NCBI GenBank assembly: GCA_963277665.1
Contig: OY728120.1
Location: forward strand, 941,891,195-941,955,194
Source of the DNA: Viscum album
Lineage: Eukaryota; Streptophyta; Magnoliopsida; Santalales; Viscaceae
Length of the DNA: 64,000 nt
Direction of reading: 5' to 3'
The notes beneath the pieces are model-generated. The model was not told the DNA's origin and made no database searches. It was given only the letters and a program-made list of their open reading frames with translations. This document shows, piece after piece, positions 37,937-48,394 of the stretch; within the stretch, counting starts at the first letter, position 1; each line of letters begins with the position of its first letter. A program made the translations under genes and the position numbers.

Positions 37937-40900
37937 TGTTACAACCCCCTCCCCCCCATGGTGTACCCCTCATGGTATGAAAATGTTAGAAGATACATAA
38001 TGACCACCGAGTCCCACCTCAAATTGGCCCTGGGATGGTGACTAGAAACAATGGTATAGTAAACACAAAGATGGGAGGCATTACCCTATAAGATAAAGCA
38101 TGCAGAAGAGATAAATAAGATATACAACAACAAACTCTTGCTCAGACTAAAATATAAAATAATCTCAATTACATATCTATAATGTCATAAAAAGGCTACT
38201 ACAATTGAATGTGAACGACTACATTTACCAAAAGAAAGTAAAACTACAACGACCACGAAGCCCAAATAGCTCCTACAACCCCAAGCTCCTACAACCCCAA
38301 GATATTTGTAACGATCCTGATCACTAACTTTCTCCATGTGACTATAAAATAGTTTATATATTGTAGCGTGTGTATAATTTCATACTCAATAAAATCCTCC
38401 CTGGATCATCTCATGCATAAGAAAATAAAGCACGTTACATCACAGTGAAAAAAAAAGCGAAACTAACTCATCACTTAAACTGGTATACTATGATCCCATC
38501 CTCATGATGGATACACGAACAAAGTATCACATACAAGAGTATATAATATAATAAATGATATGAAGGGAACCCTGCTACAACTTACCCATTGGGTTTCTTC
38601 TATTCCCCAATGTTTCACGTCTTGGGAATCTATCTCCAAAAAGGCTATCCCAAAGACACATTGGCCTAGAACCAAAAAATGAACCTCATGCAACTCCCCA
38701 CCACTACTAAACAACCAAAAGTGACTAGGTAGTTACTAGTCTCCACCACAAACAACATAACGTGTATCATACATCATGTATTACACCTTAAGACATTACA
38801 ACCCCTACACTGAGTAATGATCCTCACTCCACCACAACCTATACATGTTATACATATACTATCAATGGGGTAGAAATATCCATAATATATGTGTGCGAAA
38901 ATACAAAAATTCATTACAAAACTCTTCACACATATATGGGGAAAACAAACCAATTTGAATTTCAGAGGAAGTAACTACAAGAAGAAGAGAGTGGTCCATA
39001 GGGTGAAGTCAGCCATCCATCCTCCCACCAGGATGTTGGGGAAAACACCCTAAGGGATTAGAATCCATAGGTTGTTAGTATCCATATTTAAACGGGTGGA
39101 GCAGCACATAGAAACAAATAAAATACATTGTATAATATTTATCACAACCACACTATGGAAAAAATATAGTCCTTCACTCAACTGTAGCTAAGGCCTCTTG
39201 GACGCCCGACTTCCACTGATAAGACTAGATATCCAATAGAACATAGCCACTTATTGAGTTATATTAATTTAATTTATCAATTTTTTAATAGTGCCAATTT
39301 ATGTTCAGTAATTATGTAAACATTAATTAACAATTATCAATTCCAATGTAAATTTTATTATCATTCCAACTAAGATCCATGCCCACTAGGCATCGACAAA
39401 CATAGTCCACAACATCTCAAAGTCACAAACTCATCATTTGATTCCAGTAAGCTCAATCCCAGTGGGTTAAACATTTTTTCATTTATTTATAACAATACAA
39501 TATCGATATTTATATTTTTCCTGGTATTCCTTGATAACATCCTATTTTTTTAAACATATGGGGCTTAACCCGGTGAGTAGATGAACTACCCATCGATTCG
39601 TTATCACATATACCAGGTGTGTTGACCCATCCATCCTCACGAATCTAAACACAAAAACCACATGGAATACCCGACACGAATGTTCCTCTTTTAGAAGGAG
39701 GGTAAGAATGACCATATTCTGTAATCAATGGTGAAAGTAAAAAACATAAAGAAATAATAGTTTCATCAATCATCAATCTTTTATATCTATGGGTAAACCC
39801 ATCTTCAACACATTCCATCATCTTTAATGTACTCCCCTACACTCACATGCTCTAACCGATGCATCTCACCAACCTAGGAATCAAATGATACCACAACAAC
39901 TGGGACTCTCTATCCCACATACCACAATAGCCCTCATGGATCAGATATCCCAAGCTCCCATTACATCAAAACCAGCAAGAAATAAAAAAACATACCAGCT
40001 TGAATCTTGTCCCTAAACAATACATTCAACATTTACACACAGTGAGCTATCACAACTCCAATGTACAAGGAACGTAGACTTTACAACAAATGGGAAACTC
40101 ATTCCCTACAATGGAATTATATTTAACATAATGTCATTGATTTATTCCTTCTTGAATTAACCGATTCAACTAAACATGCATAACTGCATCCATTTTATTA
40201 CCATTTAATCAAAACAATAATATCTGGATTCAGTAAAATTCCCCTTATTCCATTTGGCCAATAAATTTTCAATTAATTCTATCATTACCTTCATTACTAA
40301 TTTCCTTCAAGAGTGCCTTTCTAAACAAGAAGGATATAGATATCCCACTATCTATAAAATAATGAGGCTACAAAATCGTTGTGAAATTGATACCAATTAT
40401 TTAATCTAGATCAAATATATATTATGTTAATTAAATTGTTATCTAACGGAGAGAACATGATAATAACATAATTTTTGTCACTACAATAGAGAATCCATGA
40501 TTACCCTACCTGATAAGTTTTTCGACTTTCTTTTCATGAGAATGGTCCAATACAATGGATCCTGATGACCTCTCCTGCAATGACTGCATCCACCTAAGGA
40601 TACTGTAGCACAACCCCATCAACCAACACAGATGAAAGATTCATCGGGAACATGTGGAATACATTACAAAACATGGATAGGACAAACATGAGGATGTAGA
40701 GAGAGGAACCCAAAATAACCTATATAAAACATACCATATATCGAAGATGGATCAACACTTTATGGTTGCACCAAATTATGGAGTTGGAAAATATTCTTCG
40801 GGGAAATAATCCAACGATAGAAAAAAACAAATCATTGGAAACAAAGGTTCAGGAAACATCACAACAAGATAATGGAGTAGGATGTACAAGGGAATAAGTA

Positions 40901-41445
40901 TCTCAGACATTATGAAAATCTCAATGGAGAAGTGGTTTAGATACAATTTAGATTTCCATTAAAGGGGATCTAGCCAAGACTATATACTTTGTCTAACTAA
41001 AGGAACCAAACAGTTAGGAAAAATTAATATTGGATTTATGGTCTTTGAATCATCCTTAAATTCCCTAAAAATAATGCTTTGAATATATTTTATGTTACAC
41101 ATAACGCCAAAGGGGTGGAACTATAGGAAGCTGGAAACACTATACACCTTTTGATTGGGAAACACTATATACCAACCCATAGATAACCTACTGATAGATG
41201 ACCTATTGATAGATTCAATACAATTATATAACCTAACGATAGATGACCTACTGATAGATGACCTACCATTCAAAAATCATTGATCACATAACTGGAAATT
41301 TTGTTAAAGTGTTAGAAATAAGTCACCTTGACCTCGAAGAACTGTAGAAACACCAAAATTTTATAAAAGAATGTACTAGGGTGGTCGAGCCCATTTCATT
41401 CATGAAATAATTATCATGAAATATAGAAACTTTTATAATATACTC
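37937..41445 (-). repeat. 5' LTR of gypsy element 2 (right copy)
   Basis: It is the partner of 29358-32790 over its whole length (see matched blocks there). Its left edge is set by the adjacent primer binding site, and its plus-strand start is TG. The right end is placed where the alignment with 32770-32790 fades. The length is about 3.5 kb. No protein of its own is recognised. Confidence 0.85.
41179..41270. repeat. 15-bp tandem repeat block inside the gypsy element 2 LTR
   Basis: Units of form gatagatgacctact occur about five times, with one interruption (caatacaattatata). The left LTR has only about two recognisable units (32585-32630), so the array differs in length between LTRs. Confidence 0.75.
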
Positions 41446-42797
41446 ACGATGGAACAAATATTTTTAAAGATACTTGACTTGATAAATAAAGTAATTTTTT
41501 TATATCTATTATATATATTAATATTAATCTATTATTGAATTGTTTCTATGTTTTACCGATATATGAAATTGAAGAAAGCCTATTGGTGATATTCTTACTA
41601 ATAGAACTCCAATTATGAAAATAATTTCATTTTTTTCTCATATATGGTATCCCAAGGTAAAGAAAACCCAATAAGTAAAAGGCATAATGAATATATCTGT
41701 CATGGAGATAATTGGATCTCTCATGAATTATGATATCTCAAATAAGTCACAAGCATACATAGAAGATAAATAAGTAAAGGATAAAATGATGACTTCATTT
41801 ACTTAAATTTATTATTACTCATATGGTTTTGATGAAATAGATCATATAGATATGAACATAACTACTTTAATAAAAATAAATAAATCCATTTGATGTGCTA
41901 AGATGGAGGTTGGTCAATGTAAAAAAAATCTATAATGTTCTTAAAAAAAGATACATATAATGAAGAAATTTTTCATAATAAAGAGTATAAACAAGGAGAA
42001 TAAGAATAAAATAAATGAATCCTTAATGGTTTCAAACTAGAGTGCATGAAATGATTCACTCTCCTTAATCAGAATAATATTTTAATGAGACAAGTGTCTC
42101 ATGGATGTAGTCAACAATATTAATAAAGTAAACATTAAATCCTCTACTTCATCATACTAATATTATTTTTCGTCCTCCTCTTATTCTATTCACTACTTCT
42201 ATTATGATCTAGAATATTAATATGGTCACCATGAAGAAGGTCTCTACAAACTAACACCTGTGTATAAAGTTCATAGAAACATGTACAATCATGTTATTCA
42301 AGAAAATTCTCATCACAAAATAGAAATAGAGGTATTATCGAAAAAATGAATTAACTAATCTAATATTCATCAGTTTAAATAAAGTATCAATGATATCATA
42401 AAATATCTCATGAAATTTACCAAATGATAAAAAAATATAAAATAATAGTTTTATGATGCCTTCAAAAATATAAATTTTGTTTCAGTTTTTTGAGTATTAT
42501 TATTCAATCCAAAAAGAAAATATTTAAAAGGGTTCTCTTAGAATAAGTTTTCAAATTGCATTCCAAAATATCGAAATATAATTTATATATTTATGTGAAA
42601 AAAAATATTGATATACTAAACTAAAATGTAAACCTTTTCTATAGAATATATCATATTAAAAATTGTGTCCAAACCAAAGTTGGGTTTCAAAATCCCATAT
42701 AGCTATCATTTTTGGACAAAATATAAACATACCAAAAGCTATATTTTATTAATTATATTTAAAAAAAATTAAAGAGTATTCCAAAAAAGGAATATCT
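41446..42797 (+). pseudogene. Copia gag, C-terminal part (resumes after the gypsy insertion)
   Basis: At about 41600-41740 the pieces MKIISFFSHIWYPKV, VMEIIGSLMNYDI follow the copia gag block (V-KILRSLP--W-PKV-AI...LEELIGSLMTYEI) in the right order. This is the second half of the capsid region. The first half is at 29113-29357, on the far side of the nested gypsy. Downstream, a zinc knuckle (C-C-H-C) is expected at about 42.2-42.6 kb but could not be read, and frames are heavily broken. The region runs directly into the protease at 42798. Confidence 0.75.
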
Positions 42798-42935
42798 TTC
42801 ATTGATTGTGGATTAACTTCAAAGATTTTTAGTGACCTACTCTTATATACCAATCAAGAAAACTATAGTGGAGTATTTGTAAATTTTAGGGATAAAAGAA
42901 GATGTAAATTCATCAAGATATTTACAATTGGTTTT
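42798..42935 (+). pseudogene. Copia aspartic protease (decayed)
   Basis: One frame reads FIDCGLTSKIFSD, then NQENYSGVFVNFRDKRRCKF, then IKIFTIG. This matches the SIRE-type protease start (W-LDSGCSRHMTGD) and the following G-V-FGDN-KG-I-G-G-IG block. The catalytic D is still present at the DCG position, where DSG is expected. In the intact polyprotein this protease cuts gag-pol. Surrounding frames contain stops. Confidence 0.7.
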
Positions 42936-43454
42936 TTCAATGATATTTTTTGATTAAATTTTATATTTTTGTGGACTAAAGATAATGTTTCTATAAATTA
43001 GACTATTTTATGGAAATAATTAGAAAAAATATATTTTAAAAAAGTTTCATGTGAATTTTTTAATTCAAAAGGAAAACTTTTTTTCACCAATTTTCATTTT
43101 CAAAATGATTATTTTATTGGTTCCTAATATAATTATTATTAAAATAAACAATTTATTTCTGTTATAAATGGTGAGTATTGGATTTGGTATAATCACCTTT
43201 AATCATTATAGCACACACACACAAACCCTTGTTAAGTTGAACTAACATCATTTAGTACAATATTGACCAATGTTATATTTTATTGAAAATTTTTCTAGAT
43301 AACTTTGTCAATTATTAAAGAAGAAAATAATTCCTTTATATCTAAAAAAATATGCATCCTCCCAAATATCCCTTGATTGTTTTTACTGTTTTCTTTTTAG
43401 ACCATCTCATGTTAAAATTATCAGAGGGAAATAATATTTATTATTCTTATCGAG

Positions 43455-43866
43455 AATCATAGAATATTCACTTGGTAATTTTTTCTAGTACATAAACAAA
43501 GTGTCTTATAATGTATTCATAAGATTTATCAAGAATTTTCAAATTAAAAAATTGAAACAAAATCATTTACATTCAATTTTATCATGGTGGGAGAGTTTGA
43601 TAATCAAATCATTGATGAGTTTTTTCTTTAAAAGTTAATAGTCATACATTTCAACTCTAATAACTCCTAAAAATAATGGTTTTCCAATTAGTGAATTGAA
43701 ATATTCAAGAAAAATCTATAGAAATCTTTTATGGTTTAAAACTGCAATAATAATTATTTTTTGATATATTCAATATATCTTTTTATATCATAACCAATGT
43801 ACTTGTAAAACCCATGATAAAAAAATAAATTGTATACACGTTGGAAATAAATTTTAAAAATTCCAT
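43455..43866 (+). pseudogene. Copia integrase, core (first part, split by LINE)
   Basis: HRIFTW, FFLVHKQ, IMVGEFDNQIIDEFF follow the integrase core block (SR-TWV-FL-HKDE ... RSDHGGEFEN--F--FC). The last part also places the active-site aspartate region. Further on come TPKNNGF (TPQQNGV) and then NVLVKPMIKK (NRVLIRP--KKTPYE). The next expected block (PNISYF-VFGCKCF) is missing here and appears only after 44692. That locates the LINE insertion precisely. Frameshifts and stops are present throughout. Confidence 0.8.
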
Positions 43867-44691
43867 TGAACAATCCCTTTCTCATCATATTATATGTCTA
43901 TTTATGGGGGCATGTTATGGAGTCATCCAAACCATATGGTCCAGTTGTTATAAAATGATACCTGTTTGGATTTTATTCATCCTCCAGTTGGCTTTAGTTA
44001 GTGTGATTGATATTATGAATAATGAAAATTATATTCAAAAGGGGTGTTATGATAAATTAATTAACTACATTAATGTGCATAAGTGCATTAGAATTACATG
44101 TAATTATTATCATCCTTATAGAACCTTAGTTCTTATCTTACTTAATATGCTTTCGGGACTCGTCAAATTAAACACAGATGGATCATAAAGAATAAATCTA
44201 GGTTCACTTGGTTATTATGAATTTTTAAATGAAATATGTTATTTAATATGATTTTTCAAGGGCCTTTTTGGTATCACCACAACCCTTTATGTTGAAAATG
44301 TTGGTATTATTAATGGAGTGGAAATTTCTAATACATGTGGGTATCTTATCTTGTGTTTTGAATGTGATTACACCAATAATGTTAATATATAAGAGGGAAA
44401 TGTTTTATATTTCTTATAAGATGGATTCCCATTATGGAAACTATCTATAATCCCATTCCTCTATGAATTACATCATTAACCATACAGATCGGGAGGAAAG
44501 CTATTTAATTGATTGACTTACAGTCCAAGGGATTACTTCTCCTTAGAGAACCTGGCTCAATAAATCACCTAATGAGATTCTTTGTTATGGGGAATGTGAC
44601 GGCTGTAAACAAGAATTTTTCTATGTTTTTTTATTTAGTTTTTATTAAATAAAAGAGTATTTTTCCATTAAGTAAGATCTCATTTCTCAAA
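43867..44691 (+). mobile_element. 5'-truncated plant LINE (L1 type) inserted in copia integrase
   Basis: About 825 bp containing a LINE-type RNase H domain and no RT. It is bounded by aaaaattccat (43856-43866) and aaaaattacat (44692-44702), an 11-bp near-identical pair that I read as a target-site duplication. It is in the same orientation as the host copia element. A run of six A starts at the right junction, compatible with a worn poly(A) end. Heavy 5' truncation is normal for LINEs. Confidence 0.75.
43900..44570 (+). pseudogene. LINE ORF2 C-terminal region with RNase H domain (decayed)
   Basis: An open frame at 43841-44188 covers a zinc-finger/linker-like part (SLSHHIICLF, TIWSSCYKM), then GLVKLNTDGS at about 44156-44185. 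That is the hallmark opening of the RNase H domain of plant L1 LINEs (W-KLNTDGS; catalytic D present). The next blocks are in other frames: MLVLLMEWKFLIHVGIL and CVLNVITPIM (AE--ALL-GL----GI--V--E-DS) near 44275-44370, then INHTDREESYLID (REAN-VADALA) near 44475-44515. In the intact protein this domain degrades RNA in RNA:DNA hybrids. It is disabled by frameshifts and stops. Confidence 0.75.
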
Positions 44692-45138
44692 AAATTACAT
44701 TTAATTTTATTATTATATTTTTATCACTAAATATAACCTAGGAAAATTTGATCAAAATTTTGATGAATGAATCAACCATGGGAAATAAATATTATGAAAA
44801 TCCTACAAGTCTTAAATAAAATAACCAAAACCTTTAATGAATCCATTCATAAAAAATTCAACGAAATTAATTCAAACCATTCATCCAAATTATAATATGT
44901 TTGAGATAACAATGATCCTTGGAAATTAAGTACACTAATTTACAATTTAGAGCCAATAGAAGATAACTATCCTTATATACCATTACCAAAAACATTATAA
45001 AAATCTGAAGAACATGCCTTGGAAAATATTACTAGAGATTTTCATACCCAAAATTGGACATAAATTTTTTCCTAAAATTAAATTTACCATCATTCATTAA
45101 TTTCTTTTTAACAATATCAATACATTAATAATTCTATT
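44692..45138 (+). pseudogene. Copia integrase C-terminus and linker (resumes after LINE)
   Basis: Immediately after the duplicated target site the frame gives KNYI then FITKYNLGKFDQNFDE, matching PNISYF-VFGCKCF---DNLGKFDPKSDE of copia integrase. Next comes KILQVLNKITKTFNESIHKKF (SKAYRVFNKRTLVVEESIHV-F). About 44985-45060 reads LPKTL, EEHALENITRDFHTQ, matching the linker LPKEW---HP-E-IIGDPS-GV. This continuity shows that nothing but the LINE and one duplicated target separates the two halves. Confidence 0.8.
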
Positions 45139-46290
45139 AATGCTGAAAATTGGATTCTTATTAAAAAGAATAGATAATGAAATTAAAATAGAATAATTTT
45201 TGGAAACTAGTTTAAATATTTGTTGATCAACATGTTATTGGTAAAAAAATTATTTTCATTTATAAATTATAAGAGAAAGGTAACATTTCACACAAAAATA
45301 TAGACACGTATCCAAAGGACATAACCAAGAAGTGTTCATAGAATATAATGTAACCATTAATCTTACTACTAATTAATAATCCATAGAAATATTATTGGAA
45401 TTCACATATAATCTAAATATCAAAAAAATATTATATTAAGCATTCTAGTTTAATGTTATTATTTAAGTCTTTTTGTATGGAAAACAACTTTATTTTGAAA
45501 TTCTGATGTTCATTTTTTAGTTTTTCAATTTTTAAAAGTCTCTATATCATTTAAAATATCCCACCTAGATTGAAATTATAGGTTTTCAAGTTTTATTTGT
45601 TAAAAATATATTAAAATGGGAACAACATAATCAACATTATTTCAAAAACATGTTTTCTTTGATCTTTTTTTATTCCAATCTATGATAATGAAATAATTAT
45701 TGGAAGAAAAATTAATCACTGTGGATTTATTTTTCAAATCATATGATAGTAGAATATAAAATTGGTGTAATGGGTGATATATAATAAATTCTTAGTTTTC
45801 ATATCACTCAAAAAGAGGATGTGAGTTTCCTAAAACAATGAAAATAGAAAAATATTATTGTAATGTGTTTTGGAATCAATATTTCTACGGAAATTATCTT
45901 TCATATAATTACTTCTTGTAATCTTACATTGGTTGAATCTGGTAAAATGGTTGTCAAAAAGTATTATTGAAGTATTATTGGAAGTCTTGTTTACTTAACT
46001 ATTACTATATCAGACATTTAGTTCGTAGTTTTTCATTGAACTCATTTTAAATCCAATAAAAAATAGTAGCACATAAAATCAATTAAGGGTATTTATAATT
46101 ATTTAAAATTGTTTAAAAATAATGTTTTATTTTATCATAAAGGTACTTATTAAAATATTTTTTCATTATCTAAGACCAATTATGGAGGATATCAACAAGA
46201 TACGAAAAGTAAAAGTGGTACTTTTCCCCTTCATTGAAATTCAATAAACTATGAAAGTTGTAATAGTTAATATTTTGTTTACCATTATAT
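45139..46290 (+). pseudogene. Copia reverse transcriptase (decayed)
   Basis: It starts at NAENWILIKKN (N-E-W--AM-EEL). HVIGKKIIFIYKL, stop, EKGNISHKN follows (VIGTKWVF-NKLDE-G-I-RNKARLV) at about 45230-45310. KSLYHLK is at about 45536 (K-LYGLKQAPR). The YVDD catalytic region near 45670-45700 is degraded beyond reading. Then GVMGDI, LSFHITQKEDVSFL (MGEL-FFLGIQI-Q---G), LVESGKMVVKKYY, SIIGSLVYLTITISDI (YR-MIGSLLYLTASRPDI) and THFKSNKK, HIKSIKGIYNYLK (ARFQ--P---H---VKRI-RYLKGT). The enzyme would copy the element RNA into DNA. Confidence 0.9.
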
Positions 46291-46600
46291 ATGAGATGTA
46301 GAATATAAAGCTACAGAGAGTTTTTAAAAAAAAATTATATTGATGAAATGATATCTCTTATGTTTTGGGATAAAATTTCATCTTGTAAAAAATACATTTG
46401 ATAGTTCCAGTGCAATGTGAATGGAAGGAAATCCTATTTGAAATGCATGGAATAAGAAAATGGATATGTATTATCACATTTTTGTTGACAACTTTTGAAA
46501 GGGATATATTGCTATAGAATATATTTTCATGGATCATAAATTGGAATATATCATCAATAACCCCTTACTTTATATTATTTTATTTTATTAAAGGAGAATT
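46291..46600 (+). pseudogene. Copia RNase H, C-terminal part (decayed)
   Basis: DVEYKATESF matches the AEAEYIAA--C block. SSSAMMEGNPI-type pieces match the CDN-SAI-L-KNPI block. WNKKMDMYYHIFVDNF, stop, KGYIAIEYIFMDHKLEYIINNPL matches [35 protein letters not shown], a highly characteristic copia pol terminus. The N-terminal half of the domain (DADYAGD...KSTSG) is less clear at 46050-46250. Confidence 0.9.
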
Positions 46601-47144
46601 ACAAATGAATTGTTGGAAATTATTTTTTCTTATATCTTTTTATATATATTATCTATTTTAAAATATTGATTGTTTATCAATCTTATTTAGTTTCTATAAT
46701 TAGTTAGAAAAAAATTTCCAAAATAATAATTTATTGGATCTTTGATTATCTTATTCATGGTATATTAGTAATCAATATATCATTTTTTCATTTGATCCAT
46801 TATATAAATATAAATGGGTAGAAAATAATAATTTCCAAGGGAAATAAATTTATAATTGATATGGGGGAGAAAATTAAATATCCATGAAAAAGGTATGGTA
46901 TTGATTTAAACGGAGAAAATCATCATCCTCAAATGAAGGGTGATATCACAATGGTGGAATATCTCATTTAAAAAAAATATTTCAAAGTTAGTGGGTTATA
47001 TTGAATCATAGGGGAGAAATATACATTCGCAGAAATGGTATTTCTAAATATCTTTTAATTTCAATCATCTTTATTCCTATTTCATATTCACCCCATTATT
47101 TGTATTTATTTTAATTGTATTCATAAATGAGTGTTTATGATAAT
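46601..47144 (+). other. Pol-LTR spacer of SIRE-like element
   Basis: AT-rich and non-coding as far as I can see. I found no convincing env-like frame, which some SIRE elements carry between pol and the 3' LTR. 544 bp is short for one. Confidence 0.5.
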
Positions 47145-47157
47145 AAAAAGTGGGAGA
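47145..47157 (+). other. Polypurine tract of SIRE-like element
   Basis: aaaaagtgggaga lies immediately upstream of the 3' LTR start. It is the typical copia plus-strand primer (AAGTGGGAGATTGTTG... arrangement). Confidence 0.75.
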
Positions 47158-48394
47158 TTATTCAACCAAAAATGTGTTTCTTAAAACATATGAACTAAAA
47201 TAGTTTCTTACATTTGTTTATTAGTTTATTTTAGTAATATTTTATAGAACTTAAAAGGGATTTATTGGATGAAATAGAGTCATTGAGAGGAGAATGTGGG
47301 ACTCATTCTTAGACCCTCACTACCTGGAAGCACCAAATAAATATTAAAAGACAACATGCATTCTAGTAAGAAATGTATAACTGCCTGTAATACTGTCAGG
47401 CCCGTCATCTAGACAGTTGGATTCATGACTTACCTACTCATGTCTGGATAGAAACATTCAGCTAAAAATTTTACATCGTCTAGATGGTGATATCAGGTGG
47501 ATATATGTCTTCTTTGACATTTAATTTTCAAAAGAAATTAATTTCATAGTATAAAACCATTGATTCTTCTCATTAATGGCTCCAATTGACCAAAAGAACC
47601 TCAAAAATAAATAAAAAATAAAAATAAAAATAAAAGGAATGTTTGGATCTCTTATATGAATTTTATAAAAATAAATTACCATAAAATGATTCTTGATAAA
47701 TCCATAAGGAAAATTTTACAATAACTTTTAAAAAACATCTGTTCTCTACAGGAAACTAAGCATTGACTTCTAAAATTCATTAACCCTTTTTTATTTTTCA
47801 TTAATTTTTGTCATTTTTTGTTTCTTTTTCTACCATTATCTCTCCCTCAAAATATCTATATACATATCAAACACACACACTGCCTCTTTATATTTTATTT
47901 TATTTAAAAGCATGAATGTATATTTTATTACTTCATAAAGTGGTTGAAAACACAAAACTATGCATTATTCATTTGGTGATCAGTACCGTTAATGTGAGGC
48001 TCTTGGTTGTTGGTTTCCATTAAAACCAAGTCTCTTCTCCTTTAGTTCTTGTTGTGCATTAAAACTAAGGGGTTAATTTTTTTGTTCATTTCTTTTTGGT
48101 TCACATAAAAACCGAAAGATAAAGATAACCCTTTGAATCCTTCTATATTTTAGTATATGTAGGGGATCAATATTGAGATATATCGAAACACCATTATCAA
48201 TGTGGGCTATTAAAATGTTTATAATTTAATTTTAGGTTCACTTAATGATTAAATATATCTTAAAATTGTATTATATTAATTTTCATACAAGAATAAGTTA
48301 CTTTAATGTTAATCTATTTGATTATATATCTTTCTTTTTAAATGTTTTTAAGGGAATACCACTTATTTCCATATAATCTCCAAACTATATTATA
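47158..48394 (+). repeat. 3' LTR of SIRE-like copia element
   Basis: It is the partner of 27785-28962. It opens ttattcaacc after the polypurine tract (tgttgaacc in the 5' copy). The end is placed by alignment of ctccaaactatattatatg with tctatgttccatatttt of the 5' LTR. A 12-bp caaacacacaca run near 47870-47880 is absent from the other copy. Confidence 0.8.

Larger units (their letters stand above)
29358..41445 (-). mobile_element. Ty3/gypsy LTR retrotransposon (element 2), minus strand, nested in copia gag
   Basis: Direct LTRs lie at 29358 to about 32790 and 37937 to about 41445. A primer binding site (reverse strand) lies at 37922-37933, and minus-strand protease, RT, RNase H and integrase traces lie at 36180-33500. 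The order and the two LTRs show a full-length insertion of about 12.1 kb. The flanking DNA on both sides is copia gag in the opposite orientation. All coding frames are interrupted. The exact right end of each LTR is uncertain by about 70 bp. Confidence 0.9.
27785..48394 (+). mobile_element. Ty1/copia LTR retrotransposon, SIRE/Maximus-like, carrying two nested insertions
   Basis: Direct LTRs lie at 27785-28962 and 47158 to about 48394. A primer binding site at 28965 and a polypurine tract at 47145 flank an interior that reads gag, protease, integrase, RT, RNase H on the plus strand. Without the inserted gypsy (about 12.1 kb) and LINE (0.83 kb), the element is about 7.7 kb. The RT/RNase H readings (for example LVESGKM, SIIGSLVYLTI, SFHITQKEDV) and the gag motif IGSLMNYDI are closest to the SIRE/Maximus lineage as I remember it. 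All frames are broken, and the LTRs are strongly diverged. Confidence 0.85.

Noticed and set aside
43841..44188. 115-codon open frame as an independent host gene
   Set aside because: It starts in copia integrase, crosses the insertion junction and ends in the LINE RNase H opening. The frame is a chance fusion of two retroelement remnants.
44156..44520. Dual RNase H copia element (a captured second RNase H)
   Set aside because: The segment is bracketed by an 11-bp target-site duplication and interrupts the integrase rather than sitting at a domain border, so a LINE insertion explains it better.
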